Shown: positions 1-12,190 of the stretch, one piece after another
Numbering within the stretch: position 1 is the stretch's first letter
How the letters are laid out: each line of letters begins with the position of its first letter
NCBI GenBank assembly: GCA_963556695.1
Contig: CAUWAG010000010.1
Coordinates: forward strand, 4,464,001 to 4,528,000
DNA: 64,000 bases
Source: Anthostomella pinea
Lineage: Eukaryota; Ascomycota; Sordariomycetes; Xylariales; Xylariaceae
Direction: 5' to 3'
Made by a program: the position numbers and the translations under genes
The notes under the pieces: model-generated
Databases searched by the model: none
What the model saw: only the letters and a program-made list of their open reading frames with translations
What the model was told of the DNA's origin: nothing

Positions 1-459
1 ATATATTAAAATTCTACCTTTATGTGATGAGCCGTCTAACCTATAAGGCTAAAGGGTTCTATAAGGTTTATGTTCTGAGGTAAGTCAACACAAAAGACGA
101 TAGAGGCTTCTGTCAACTAGAAGACACTCAGATGCTGGGCCTTGGTCTGAACTGGGTTCACTGTGTAGTCGAGTCGTCAGGAGATTTCTACCACCTTAGG
201 GTTGGCTAAGATGCTTAGATTGATCACTGAGGTAGAGACTGTCTATCTATCTAGTTGGGAAATATATGTCCTTATATATCCAATCTCTCCCTCACTGATG
301 GAGTAGGATCACCTTGTCCCAGAGTGATGCTCACTGGCTCACTCCGTGATCCCGTGATCCGTCACGTGACCTTTTGTCATGTAATCCGTAATACCCATTG
401 TTCCGTTCCTGGCTTCTGATTCCATTGGTGCTTGGTGTACTCCCCTTTGCCCTCTAACA
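1..459 (-). repeat. possible LTR fragment
   Basis: On the minus strand this segment begins TGTTAGAGGG at position 459 and contains a TATA-like stretch near 270-285. It carries no ORF and directly abuts an AT-rich block. A 5'-TG start is typical of retrotransposon LTRs. I cannot find the opposite end, a partner LTR or a target duplication, and the window begins inside it, so this is a weak inference. Confidence 0.22.
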
Positions 460-479
460 GGCCGTGGTATTTGTTGGTT

Positions 480-1640
480 CGTAATAGTTTAATAAATTTA
501 AAGAACCAAGTACTTGTCGATAAAGATGGCACTATATATAGTTAATAATAATAAACTATTTTATTTAAATAGCTTTTAAACGGCTAAGTAACAGAAATAT
601 AAGTTTCATAGTTTTGTAATAAACAATTTCAATTTTGAAAAGGCTAACGTTAAGTTTAATGACGACTTTATATAAATTATAATGATAACATCGATTATTA
701 TATTAAATAAAGTTATATGTGTTTGTTATTTTAAAGCGAAATTTATATAAACGGCTAGTTTTCAACGAGATTACGTCATAATAACTTAAAGAAGTGATTT
801 TTATTACCGTTAATTATATACTGGTTAAGCTTTAAATTTATTTAATTAATACTATTTTTAGAAATTAAATAAATTTTGCCTTTTATCATTAAACGGTTAT
901 AATAACTATTATTTAAATCAATTTATATATTTATATTATATTATATTTATAACGTTTATATATACTTATTTATGCTTTATAAGTTATATATTTTATTAAT
1001 AATAGTAATCTTGTATCTTTTAGCCGTTAAATTGAATTGTTTCCAAAAAAAATCGCTTATTACCGTATAATTACCTAGCTTAATACGCTTAAAGATTTGG
1101 TTTTTAACAATCCGTATTATAAGTGATAAATAAAGAAAAATCTACAATCTCGTATTTTCGTTAAAAGTTTAATCTATTATATCTGGAAGGTCAAAGCGAA
1201 GCTTTGATTCTAAAATTGTTCTATTTTTTTACAAAAAAGTATTTAAAATTAAATACTTAATAGGTTTACTTAATAAATATTACGTTAATCAAAAGGGTTA
1301 AATTAATTAATCAATATTTTATATTTATTTTATAGTTATATAACTAGGAATCAAAAAAAGATTTTATTAATTATTTTATAATATTTAAATTAAGTCTTTC
1401 ATAAAGTAGATACTTCATTTTAAAATATTATTTAAAGCCTTTATATCGATCAGGCTATTATAATAATACTTATCTATTTATATAATATATATACCTTTAT
1501 TACGTAACTTAAATAAACGCGTTACCTCGTTATATAAATTAATAATTATAGGTCGGGATTTAAGATCTATCACCTTATTAAAATTAGCTGTTGTTATATA
1601 TCCTTTTTCCCTTCTTTATTAAAGTATTTTTATACAATTG
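480..1640. repeat. AT-rich, probably RIP-mutated repeat relic
   Basis: About 1.2 kb of very AT-rich sequence dominated by TA, TTA and ATTA steps, with no ORF above the noise. Composition changes sharply at about 480 and 1640 to the GC of the rest of the window. In Pezizomycotina such blocks are usually transposon copies mutated C-to-T by repeat-induced point mutation. The original element is not recognisable. Confidence 0.6.
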
Positions 1641-2117
1641 GAGATATTGATAGGCACATTCATCCTGGTCTCTAAGCTGCCCCGTAACAGTTATACGTGG
1701 GTGCAAGTGGTGGCCTTTTAGTGGGGAGACTGTTCTACATATAGGTGTGTCCCATTCATATGGCCCCGCCGTTGAAGTGAGAATAGAAAAATCCCTACCG
1801 CTATTAATAGCAATGACAATAGAGCGAACAGATATCGGCTTATTTGGTCCTGGTAGATGGAGCGCTTCATGCGACAAATTTAGTATCAAAGACCATGATA
1901 GACATCACCTGGTAAAAATAACAACACCACTTACCGAGAGCACAGGGTGCTGGCGCTTAAAATAGTTATAGGTATGGGCCGAAACTGTGATCACAAGGGT
2001 AGCTTTGACCGGATTCTTGGTGTCGGCGTTTCCGCCCGTAGCCACTGGTTGGCCACCATTTCTGCACCTGATATCACTACTATCGAAGGACGGCAGTTGG
2101 CTGGGTCGCTCGTTCTG

Positions 2118-3114
2118 CTATACCAAGCGTGACACGTCGTTTCTCGTGCCCTGGAGAAACATGTTCGTGGCGGGAGCGGATAATCCGAGGTCGTAGCTGA
2201 TCATTGAGTTCGCCGGAATTTGCCATGGGAAGGTGGTAGGGGTACCTGAGTGGGCACAAGTGTTCCCACCACTCGGACCGCTGGATAGAACTGGCTTCCC
2301 AGCTGGAGTAGGCAAGCCGTCTCGCCTATAGCCCCTTGGCCGCTTTGTCCACTTGGGAGCCTCGTGTTCTTCGTCCTGACTATCGCAGTCCGGATCGTCT
2401 CCTATACATCCGACGCAGTTCGGTTCATCCGGATCACAGAACTCTGTCTGATCATCAAGCATACCAGGGCACTGTGCTGCAGGTGGTGTAGTTACAGCTA
2501 TTGGGGCATTCCGATGAGCAAAGCCGCCCGCTGCGTGCAGGAATGTGGTCGAGCTGTGATCTCCCGTTGGTGTGATCCATGTGAAGGCAGTGTCATCGTA
2601 GCCAATTGCGGGCTAGGGGTCGAAACTCGGTGCGATGGTTGCCACCGTCCACGTCTCGGGGGAGATCAGGGAAGAGAACGTGAAGGGAGGCGAAGTAAGG
2701 ACTATGTCGATGGACGGGGCCAGCTACAGTTGGGGTGAGCGACGGGGGGACGCTGGTTGGAACCGGGAATTGGGCTAAGGGGTCAGTCAGTGAAGTGGCA
2801 ATCTTACTTAGGCCGCCATCTCACACCTGGAATAGGCAGTCTGTAATAAGCAGTCTGTGTCTTGACGCAAGCTTTCGTTGCTGATCCCAGACTGAAGGTG
2901 GGTAAGCTGTAAAATGAGGCTACTTACACATTCACTGTTGGAGTGGCTGGAAACCATTGAGAGGTGGTATTGACGATGAGTGGGTAGTCAATAGACCACG
3001 TGGAGTTGAGAAGAGTACTAGAACTGCCGCCATGGCGGGTTCTAGTGATGACCAGGTTGATGTGGTGGAAGTGATAGACTCACTGCCCCATGGTGCATCC
3101 ATGATGAGCGCCAT
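2118..3114 (-). pseudogene. remnant of a Ser/Thr/Pro-rich surface or secreted protein
   Basis: On the minus strand a frame runs from about 2720 to 2118 and is interrupted by a TAG (plus positions 2613-2615). It reads as a Ser/Thr/Pro-rich stretch followed by an acidic cysteine segment (CDPDEPNCVGCIGDDPDC) and a Lys/Arg-containing tail. A second Ser/Thr-rich piece lies upstream at 3114-2932. Composition resembles the linker and C-terminal extensions of fungal cell-wall proteins, including some chitinases, but no catalytic domain is visible. The stops and frame changes between pieces suggest decay. The original family is not identified. Confidence 0.35.
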
Positions 3115-3916
3115 ATGCCATCAAGAGGCGTGCTGTCAATCTTCAGAGAACCCCCAATTTACGGGAGCCCTTTTGGGTGATATAAACAGAGCGTGTCTGG
3201 CCAGGAAGACTTCTTGCTCATCGTGTTGGAGCTGACGTACCATGGCTGGATATCTTGGCCTGCCATATTAATCACCCAAACCCTCGTTCGAAGACCGTAC
3301 ACAGTACTTTGCCTGGAATTGCCGAAGTGGAGGGATATCCCGAGCCAAGTAAAATTCGCAAAGATCAATCTCACAGAACGATCCTGTCACATGCCACCGT
3401 CGCTAAATGACTGGCAGAGGAGGCTGTGGTAAAGGATACGATCAAAGCGCCCGCAGCTCGTCATCCCCGAGCGGCTGTCCTTCTCGGTCCCGGTACACAG
3501 GTATCTCGGGCACAGGGCGGTACCATTCATGCACGGAACGGCCGTCGATGCGCCATCTCCACTGGTCACTGCTCCATCGCGTACTCTTGTCACCAACGTA
3601 CATCTCTTTAAGAAGGGCGCACAGTCGCCGTTGGCATTTAAGACCCGGCGGAACATTGGCCAGGAGACATGTGAAGCACTCGTAGCCACCGTCGAGATTG
3701 ACGGGGTAGCAGTTAGGTGTCTTGGGCCTCTGTGACAGCTTCCTGAAGAACAGCTCCCAATCCGAGGTCAACTCGGGTCGGCCCCACGTATCAGCTTATG
3801 ATCGAGATACCACAGCCAGACCAGGCTGGCAGAGTGTTCGTCAAACATAGCCTTCCAGAAGCGCGTGCCCAGTAGTCTCGTACACTCTAGAGGCCGGTCC
3901 TGGGCTTCGGCCAAGT

Positions 3917-3930
3917 ACTTAAAGACCAAA
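3917..3930. repeat. SINE copy A target-site duplication, left
   Basis: ACTTAAAGACCAAA, identical to 4500-4513. Keeping one copy and deleting the element gives an uninterrupted frame across the junction on the minus strand. Confidence 0.85.
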
Positions 3931-4499
3931 AAGGCCGTATGGCGCAATGGTCAAATGCGCCTGGTTGTGTTCTCGTTTGTGCGGTGGGCGACGAGAACAA
4001 GTGGGTTCGAATCCTGCTATGGCCCCCTTTCTGACCCGGCTTGTGCGAGTCGATAACCAGCACACGACAGTGGAGAGGCCCCATTTTATCGCAGAGCCCG
4101 ATAGCCAAGCAGCTTGTCTCCACAATACCCACTCCTGCGAGGTTTTCCCCCTTGTGGTTTCCCTCGCCAGCAGATAACAAACACCTACTCCACCCACCAA
4201 TGCGACATATATCGAACGGCTACTGGAACGATATGTACACCAGAGAACTGAGGTTCACTGGGTCGCTTTGTCACTAGATAGGAGGTTTTTCTGACGGAAT
4301 CGTGCTTGGGTATTGACTAAAACCATCTGAACACTCCAGATTGGTACCGCTACAGCGAGGATAGGCTCGTGCGCGGATCTGAATGTATCTAATTTGACAC
4401 CTCTACAACCTTGCGATGCAATGGCTCTGGGAGGCGTGGTTTGCACTACTGAGGAGCTACCCCCCACGTTAAATACAAAACAAACAAACAAACAAACAA
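3931..4499 (+). mobile_element. full-length tRNA-derived SINE (copy A)
   Basis: This 569-bp insertion is flanked by a perfect 14-bp direct repeat (ACTTAAAGACCAAA at 3917-3930 and 4500-4513). Its 5' head is tRNA-like: 7-nt ends GGCCGTA/TATGGCC pair, a D-arm-like GCGC/GCGC stem follows, and the A box (TGGCGCAATGG, 3940-3950) and B box (GGTTCGAATCC, 4004-4014) both match the Pol III consensus exactly. The anticodon arm is non-canonical, with a long 9-bp hairpin, so I assign no amino acid. The body has no ORF. The 3' domain (about 4345-4478) recurs in copy B, and the element ends in (AAAC)n. It lies antisense to the broken F-box gene, whose frame is restored when the element is removed. Confidence 0.85.
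3940..4014 (+). promoter_or_regulatory. internal RNA polymerase III promoter (A and B boxes)
   Basis: The A box TGGCGCAATGG fits TRGYNNARNNG at every position and the B box GGTTCGAATCC fits GGTTCGANTCC at every position. Their spacing is within the range of tRNA genes with an intron or long variable arm. A second A-box match (TAGCCAAGCAG, 4102-4112) lies downstream without a good B box. Confidence 0.75.
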
Positions 4500-4513
4500 A
4501 CTTAAAGACCAAA
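4500..4513. repeat. SINE copy A target-site duplication, right
   Basis: ACTTAAAGACCAAA directly after the (AAAC)n tail, matching 3917-3930 exactly. Confidence 0.85.
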
Positions 4514-5429
4514 CGTTTTAGCTCTTTAGGCAATCTGGCGAATTGCTCCTTGGAGCGCTTTCCGTTGCCAGTTGGCTTGACACAAATTCGAGGCTCTAGG
4601 TTGGTCAAGAGCGTCTCCGTCAGGGCTGGAACGCGCAGCTGATCGTTTTGCAAGTATGAGCGACCTTGTCTTACGCGAAAGGTATCAACTTGGACGATAT
4701 CCGGGTCGTAGTAGCCCCTCTCAGAGCCGTCTGTGTTCTGAAAGCCGCAGAACTATATGGTTCTGTCTCCAAACCCGGCGTAACCGGCAGGTTCAGAGTC
4801 GTGTTCACACCCTTGGCTGAGTTTCTGCTCAAACGCGACTTGGTAGCGATGACGCAGCACGCCAAACAGAGCGCGAAGGGGCGTGATTGTGGTCTTGGTA
4901 GCTGCTTGTTGCCATACCACCTGACGTTGCACCAGAGGTTACATGGAAATTCGAAGACACGCGTCGTGCATTGGCAGGTACGAAACGTTTTCGCCATTGG
5001 GGCCGCCATTACCTCGCATCTTAGCGGCGTACATGTGCGCGACCACCTTGCCCTGCAGAGAGAACCGGCATCCTTTAAACTCGTCATAATAATAGTCCAT
5101 CCCTGGTTGGATAGATAGCCGGCTCTCGGTCCGGCGATGATAGGTAGCTGCGATGTGCCTGGATGCGGTTCAACCCCTTGTTGGCCGCGGACTTGATGTA
5201 CTCGTACTCGCGAGCCGGATCGCTCACGGCAACGAGGCGGCAGCGCCAGTCTGTCATCAAGCACCTCGGAACCCAGAATGTTGGTGCCGCAGATGGCACA
5301 GTTTATCCCCAGAAGTCATCGATGTTCAACATCAAATCGTCGTTCCATTCAGGAATACAAGGCGGCGGCTCGGCCTGTTCGAAGGACAGAGGTGGTGGAG
5401 CTGAGTGGTCGTCCATAGCGACTAGCAGC

Positions 5430-6330
5430 TAAGTGAAAGATGGTCGATCGTTTGAGTGATGTTGGTGAAATGAAAGAGCCTCGACTGTTTGAGTGACGTG
5501 ATGCTGGTGGATGGTGTCTGTCCAAAATATGAAGTTTGGACAAAAAGGAAGAAAATCACATGTGTGGGTAAAGCTTTTTTGTTGAAATTGATCGCTTACA
5601 ATAGATTGGCGACTCACAGGTCCCCTTTCATGACTTCCTAATCTCCAACTTGATCTTAGTCGTCCTCCGTTGCTTCATCGCTGTCTCTCAAAGAGGCACG
5701 AACCTCCGTATAACGGAAAGATTGCCTGAATGTTGTTCGTCCGACGTTCTCGGGGCTTATAGTCTCGGAAAGGAAACGGTCCTTGTAGCTGTGGCACTTG
5801 AACTGCAGACGGCTGTTTTACGTCCCATCTAGGCCCCTGTTTGCTATTGGACATTCCGTTTGGGAAGACTGGTTGAAACTCGCTGCGTACGATCGCCGTT
5901 GGTTTGAGGTACAGAAATAACTCAATGATTTCAAACCACTTGTATGCAAACAAAGCACCTAACCGCCCGTAGGCATATACGACTGAGAAAGTGAGATTAT
6001 GGTGCTGCGGGGGACTTGAGGAGCGGATAGCACGAGGGATATAGCAGTGGCTATCTTAGCTTAGAGACGACGCGTTTAAAGGGATAGATAGTCACCCAAA
6101 CTTCCTTATGCAGGTACGCCCAATCAAGCCCCGTGTTTATAATCTTTTAAACGTTAGGCTATTAAAGCTATGCTGGCAGTGCCAGATGCTCGTGTTGTAA
6201 ATTAACCATATGTCACAGTTCGACTGCTGGTGACTCCAGAAATGACTTTGTTGACGTACGTAAAGAAGGAAGGAAACTATGAAGCTAGCTAAATGACAGG
6301 ATCTGGTATATATAGGGGTTAACCCCTGGG
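5430..6330. other. stretch without a supported gene
   Basis: I see only short overlapping ORFs here, no introns in coding context and no repeats. Confidence 0.5.
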
Positions 6331-6469
6331 GCTGTGGGGCTATCGTCTAGTACCGTGACACCATATATACGTGCTAAATTCTGCTCTACATCCCGTTTAT
6401 GCAGTGAGCTGGAAGGTCGATTTGGGCCAGCTGGCCTTCCGCCTCCCGCACTGGCTTTCGTCCAGGTAG

Positions 6470-6990
6470 GGCTGAATAACACAACCTACAGACCGAGCGA
6501 GGCTGATGAGATCTCCCCCAGTTCGAGGTCTTCCGGAGCAAGCAGATGGGTATCCAGCTCTGTCCAGCGATGACGCCTGATAGCCATGCTGCCGAGTATG
6601 CATACGACCCGACCCCCGCGGACGCGATCCCTCCCATCGGGCAGAACATGCTCATGCATCTATTTGAACACCCTGGCTACGCGGACGTGACGCTCTTCCT
6701 CTACGACAGGTCTCCCAGGAAGCTTCGGAGGCAGCTCGAAGCCTGTCCGCGGAGAGGTAGTTCCGTCGGCTGGGACGTCCGGTTTGTCGAAGGCCTCGAC
6801 TGGTAGAATGTCATCACAGCGGGCTGCTTCGGCTTTCTCGCCTGCCTGATTCTGGCCGTTGCTCGGTCGATAGCCAAGGGCGATGTCTAAGGTAGGTTTG
6901 GGATTGCGAACTTCTCGCTGGCTTTCTTGCTGTTTGGTGGTGGCATCGTGCACTCAGCGAGCGATTCAGGCCTGACCGTTCGAAGAGGTA
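6470..6990 (+). pseudogene. remnant (3' part) of a fungal membrane protein
   Basis: From 6546 one frame reads AMTPDSHAAEYAYDPTPADA and continues through IPPIGQNMLMHLFEHPGYAD to VGWDVRFVEGLDW. It then hits TAG (6804-6806) but continues in the same frame through a hydrophobic segment (CFGFLACLILAVA), a second stop TAA (6888-6890) and a second hydrophobic segment (FSLAFLLFGGGIVHS). A conserved 'W..FVEG.' segment followed by two membrane helices is a C-terminal arrangement I recognise from uncharacterised proteins of filamentous fungi. An upstream piece in another frame (about 6460-6560) ends in RPSEADEISPSSRSSGASRW. The two internal stops and the frame change indicate a dead gene; the TAA could derive from CAA by C-to-T. 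Confidence 0.45.
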
Positions 6991-6999
6991 CGCCGAGGC

Positions 7000-9900
7000 G
7001 AGCCACGTATCCCAGTCAGAGCTTTCCCTTCCCCCTTCCACCAAGACAGATACATCTGCAGCCCGCCCTGCGGCCCGCCAACGCGCCGCGAGCTGAGTCC
7101 CGAGTGCCGTTTGTCCATCTACCCCAGAAGCAATGTCAGCGCCGTTAAGTAGCAATGGAATAGGGGCCAGGGGCGCAAGCCGCACGCGCAAGCGGTGCAG
7201 CCTTGCCGCAAGGCACTGCCGAGGATGGAGCTGGGTAGGCAAGGTCAGGAAAAGGGGTTCACAGCTAAGAGGTAGGCAGCACGCCATGCGGATCAATGTG
7301 CAGAACTAGATGAAGTCTCGGGGTCGTAATGACAAGACTACAGTACAGTACTCTGTGCGTAGTGATACTTCGGGGAGCCTCATCCCTCATCCCTCATCCC
7401 TTATTAGTGATCAAGACGAACAGGGGGTAATGTGAGATTGTCGCAAGGCGGCATAGAGCGTTTGAAAAGGGCTGTATACGAGCTCTCGCCCTTCCTTCCC
7501 AAAGCTCAACGGCCGCAATGGCTTCGCAAAAAGTCACCTTTGACGCACGACTGAGGCGGCTGCACCTTGGTGGCTTTCGAAGGAAGGACCAAGGCGTTGA
7601 GAGACACGTTCAGCGCGTTTCAGCTTGAACCACGACGTCGTATTCGCCCTTCCTCTGCTCACTTATCGAATCTAGACCCTAGGCTCCAATCAATGTCTTG
7701 GTGGCGCGGATCAGGCGGTGTTCAGAACATCTCGTGACGATGAATTAAGCGCTGTCTTGGCTGGTACAATCAGTGAGCTGACATGCTGCAGTCTGCAGAC
7801 TCTTCATGCGGAGGATTTTCCGAGTGCATTGGGGGTCCTGTACGCCGTATGCCGTAAGCTGCAGTGAGATTCATAATTCAAGTCAAGTACCGCATTAGTT
7901 TAGTGGCTGCACGCACTGCCGATCCTGGGGTGCGACCTCGATTGCAGGCGTAGCGCAGGAGGATGTAGACGTCAGGGAAGCACAGTCAAAATTAAGCGCG
8001 TAATAGAGAAGGCTACTCAGCTTTACAGCCGAGGTTAGGGTTGCCTTTTATGGGTGACCAGAAGAAGACGCTGAACTTACTCTAGGATCACAGTACAAAG
8101 CTATCGCCCGCCTACTGGAGGAGAGCGCATGACAAAACCGGCACCGAAGACATTCCGCCCGGGTCTGTGCTTCGGAGGTCCGTTATCTTCCCGTCACGCG
8201 ATGAAGCACCGCCGTCGCAGATATTTATTATTAGCAATCGCCCGCCTGGTGTCATTCCGATTCTATTGCGAGGGGCATATATATGCAAAACAGTCATGCA
8301 CTGCCTCACCGGAGCGGAACTCAGTGACGGAAGATAGTCTTGCACAGATAGCCGGGTTCTCCCAAGTAGAGACGTTGGACTTTGCCAGGAGTGACCTGGG
8401 TGGCTGGTGTTGGCCCCCATCTCAGCTCAGGGTCAGCTCAGCTCAGGGTCAGCTCAGCTCAGCTCAGCTCAACCCAGCTCAGCCGCGAAGCCGTGACACC
8501 GAGTCTGGTGTGACCCAATATAATCGGAGGCTGAGTTTGGAGCTGCCGAGCTCGCAGCTAGTTACTTGGGTATTTGCAATGGCGATTCTGAAGTCCGCGT
8601 AGGCGTTACCCAAGCTATTCGGGGGCTCTTATTGGTATAAGCCAAAGTCGGCCTTTCTGCCTGCCTCAGATGCACCTGAGAGAGCAGAGAAGTGAGAGCT
8701 GCAAATCACCAACGCCGCAGCCGCGCCTCCGCGCCTCCGCCCTTGAGAAAAGCACCTGTACCACCTACATGTAGGTAGCCAGCCACCTGCACGTTGCACG
8801 CGGGTATGTGCTAGCCGATTTAGCGAGCGCTTGTTGACTAACACAAACTTATTTTTGTCAGACGCCAGCATTATTAGTGAGTAAAGTCGTACCATCTGAT
8901 GTTATATTCCAGACGATGGGTTCGTCCAAGACCCTGAACAGCACACGTGGCCCTCGTGCGCCCGGACGATCAAACAGCAAAAACCTCCCGAGAGTCATGG
9001 TACATCCGGTACAAGCGAGTATCCGCTCGGGGCGCCGTGCCACAAGAGCGTTTCTGTCACATTGTTACAGTTCTCGCCGAGGGCCTTGGCAACTAGCTTC
9101 AGCGATGGATACTAGTCGCCATCGTGAGCCTCGTAAAACGCATCTAACTTTGGGCCGTCAGTGACCCCAACAAGGACCCATGGTCTAGAGATGCACGAGG
9201 TACTTCGCCGAGGTGGCCGCGGGCTCATCATCCAGATCGTAGCGTCATCTATATTCGTCGTGACCCGAGATAGCCGTGGCTGGAAAAGTTCGCGAACTTG
9301 AAAGTAGGGATTGTCAGGGATCGGGTTCCGAGGACTCTTTCTCAGCTGAGCTGCTGAGGCGTGATGTTGTTCGACATCGCCACCTGCAATGAAGATGGGT
9401 TCAGTTCCGCTGACGATGAATCGGCAGTTGAAACGCGTCATCGTATAAGCATATGAGCATTGTTCCTGAGGGTGGCTGTCAGCAGCAGCAGATCACAACA
9501 GCCGGAATTGTCCATGTTATCGTCTATCGGTCAGCAGAACTTTAAGGGTTCGTTCCTGGACTTACGCCTCACTGGACACTGATTTGTGATTTAATGCACT
9601 TCTCACAATGCCATCCTTGACTTTCAGGGTCAGTTGCTATTCTAATTCCGTGTTAGCCTGTAGCAGAATTTTGCCCAATAATACTCGTCCGTCCTTCCTG
9701 GTGTGTCTTTCTTGCTGCGCCACAGCCCCATCGTGGTGTTGAGGGGCGGATGGATGGATGACACCCTATTCTTAGCAGCCGCATGTGAATTGGGGGACCC
9801 TTCGGCGAGCACGCAGACCGACGAACAACACCCCAATGAGGAAATTCATTGCTCGAGCCTGACAGGCACAGATGGCACAGAATGACGTGTGGCGAGCATA

Positions 9901-12190
9901 CGTATACGTATGATGGGGGTGAACGACATCCCAGACACGCAGACTCGCCAGACTGCGGAAGCATCTGACGTCTGGCTACGTCGTAGGAGTTCAGAGGAGC
10001 CAGAGGATGACCAGCAACCGATCATCGGCACTTCTATTGGAGAGATAGCTGAAGCGTTTGCGATGGGAATGCGATCAATGGTGGCGGAAGGCACTTGACC
10101 CGACTGATGACCTAGGTAGACAGATGAACGGACAGACAGGGAGAGGAATGGAGGTCATGTTTCATGGCGTTCAGCCGCTCATGATGACTGAGGTTGTCGA
10201 TACGCTGCACCCGAAACTGTTTGGCCGGAAACCTCATTGACTGGCTCCCCAAACTTCTTCCGCGCCACGGGGTTTGGCCAGACGCTGAGATACCTGGGTA
10301 GGGCGGCATCGTTCGTCACAGGTCTTGCATTCTGCGCAGACCATGCCGCCCCCGGAAACCTGCCGGACCTAGCGACGGATGCACCGTCAATCCCCCAGAC
10401 CCGAATGCAGAAGGTATGCTGAACCGGTCAATTGGAGCTAATGTGACGACACAAAGATGACAGGTGTCAATATGGCCCGGAGTGAAAGGCATCGGTATAG
10501 AAAGCAATCTAGTTCGTCCAAAAGGATCGTCGACCAGCATGCAGAAGGTCCTCCGGTGGTATAGTCGGCCTTGCCCGGGGTCGAGGGGTCGTGGACGGGA
10601 CTCCCCCACATCATGGATGATTCGCAAGATGATTCGCAGGAACCGTGGCGGCGCTACGAAAATGAAGGTGTCGAGGGTGTGTGCCCTTGCTCGCTGCCCT
10701 GGTGAATGAGGAATCGACAATGGGCCTTGCAGCATCTCGGTGGTACCCAAGCATCCAAGACAGGACAGAGAGGCCTCGAGCAGCCAATCAGTCGACGACG
10801 CAGGCCACGACGACTGCACGGTTGCTCTGCTGCAGCGCTGCAGGTGTCTGAGTTGCCGCTCTGGTTGGCTGTTTCAGCTTTGTACTCCATCCCCTTGCCG
10901 GCCTTTCTGTCCTCTCACATGACTGTTCAGAATACTCCCCTATCTACGCCTTCTCCCGAGGGCCAGATTGACCAAGTCTCCGACAGACGGCACTACAGTC
11001 TTATTCTGTAGGGGGGGCACTTACAATTGGGTAGGTGGGCTTGCTGGCGTCTGCAACCTACATAGGCGTGTATGTTACCTACTGTATTTATCTGGAGGAT
11101 CAATGGTGAACCAATAGCATCAACCACGTCCCGGCGGTGGCCGCACTGCTCGGTGTTGGGTGGTGGTGCGGAACGGCAGCGAGGGATCATGCAGACTGAC
11201 TGGCATTGATCGTGCAGGTAACAGTAGCCTACGGAACAGTGAACAGTAAAGACATGCGAGTCTGTCAACGACTGCGTGTCGCTGGACGCATGAATCGTAG
11301 ATGAACGTCCCCGATTACAGGACCGGCCTACCTATACGGACAACCCAACTAGGCTGCTAGCCCATACCTGGGAAATACAAATGCGGAAGGCTGCGACTGG
11401 CTAGCACCGCGCACGGGTGTCCTCGTCAGGACATAGAACAGACGGGTAACGTTGGCGGATTGGCTTGGCTTCTACGATGACATCTGATGCGTTAACGTTA
11501 GATGGCGGGTGTCGTGGCGTCTAGCCACTCACTGTAATGACAGACCGACGGGAACCACATGCAACGGTTTGCAACCCGCCACCAACGCTGGAAAACTGCT
11601 GCATCGTGTTACCAACACGCGGCCAAGGTTGTGATCCATCTCCATCTCCCAACTCCAACTCCATCAAAACTCATCCACCTTCAAGTGAACACATCGCCCA
11701 GAGCTTCAGGACCCCGCGGCGCGGTATTCTGGTGGCGTAATGAGTTGCTATATACAGAGACTCTCAACTCCAGTCAACCTAGCATCGGTGTGCCAAAACG
11801 ATGGCTCAATCGTCATACAGGATTCGCGATGGATGGATCGTCGACGCCTTTGGCTGTTGCCTCTCGCCGACTGTGTGCCCGCCGCTTGGTGTGCGAACTC
11901 GTGGGCTTCCCAGCAGACCTCACTGGCAAACTGGCATCATGTCATGGGTGGCGAAATTGGTGACCGACGAACCCAGCTTCTGACGAGTTGGCTTACACAA
12001 TGACGAAAAAGAGTTCTTTCCCGTCAATAGGCAGATAAGTTCCAACGCCAGATATGTCGGTGGCTGTGAAAGCTAAAAGACCCAAAAGACCCTTAAGGGT
12101 TCTGGATCCTCGCTCTGCCTCTACTCTGCTCATCCTGTATTCTAATTCACCCCGACTTACTTCACCCGTCATCCTCTTGAGTACTTATTG
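7000..12190. other. long stretch with no confidently supported gene
   Basis: ORFs here are short, overlap on both strands and lack clear splice-linked partners or family motifs. The most protein-like are a 61-residue acidic/arginine-rich frame at 9913-10095 (+) and a 109-residue frame at 9441-9112 (-). Neither matches anything I recognise. The stretch also contains the short tandem repeat listed at 8415-8482. Confidence 0.4.
8415..8482. repeat. short tandem repeat based on AGCTC/AGGGTC
   Basis: A run of AGCTC and AGGGTC units (CAGCTCAGGGTCAGCTCAGC and so on) repeats for roughly 65 bp. It looks like a simple microsatellite. Confidence 0.6.

Larger units (their letters stand above)
3442..5416 (-). 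pseudogene. F-box/cysteine-motif fungal protein, frameshifted and split by a SINE
   Basis: The start is ATG at 5416, giving an acidic, proline-rich N-terminus that ends at TAA after IDDFWG. Shifting frame gives INCAICGTNILGSE, a CxxC motif, then further pieces through 5300-4670. At about 4540-4510 comes an F-box-like segment, FARLPKELKRLVFK. The frame is then broken by the SINE at 3931-4499 and resumes on the far side as YLAEAQDRPLECTRLLGTRF at 3916-3857. The last long piece (3771-3442) holds SDWELFF and a CFTCLL cysteine pair. At least four frame breaks besides the insertion mean it cannot be expressed whole. Proteins with an N-terminal cysteine motif followed by an F-box-like helix are a common expanded family in Pezizomycotina; I know no biochemical role. 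Confidence 0.6.

Noticed and set aside
3933..4027. A functional tRNA gene
   Set aside because: The acceptor ends pair and both Pol III boxes are perfect, but the anticodon arm cannot fold normally and the segment starts exactly at a SINE boundary marked by a target duplication. It is the tRNA-derived head of that element.
4671..5264. A 197-residue minus-strand ORF as a gene
   Set aside because: It cuts across the frames that carry the recognisable cysteine motif and YLSSPDREPAIYPTRDG pieces of the pseudogene, and its composition is poor.
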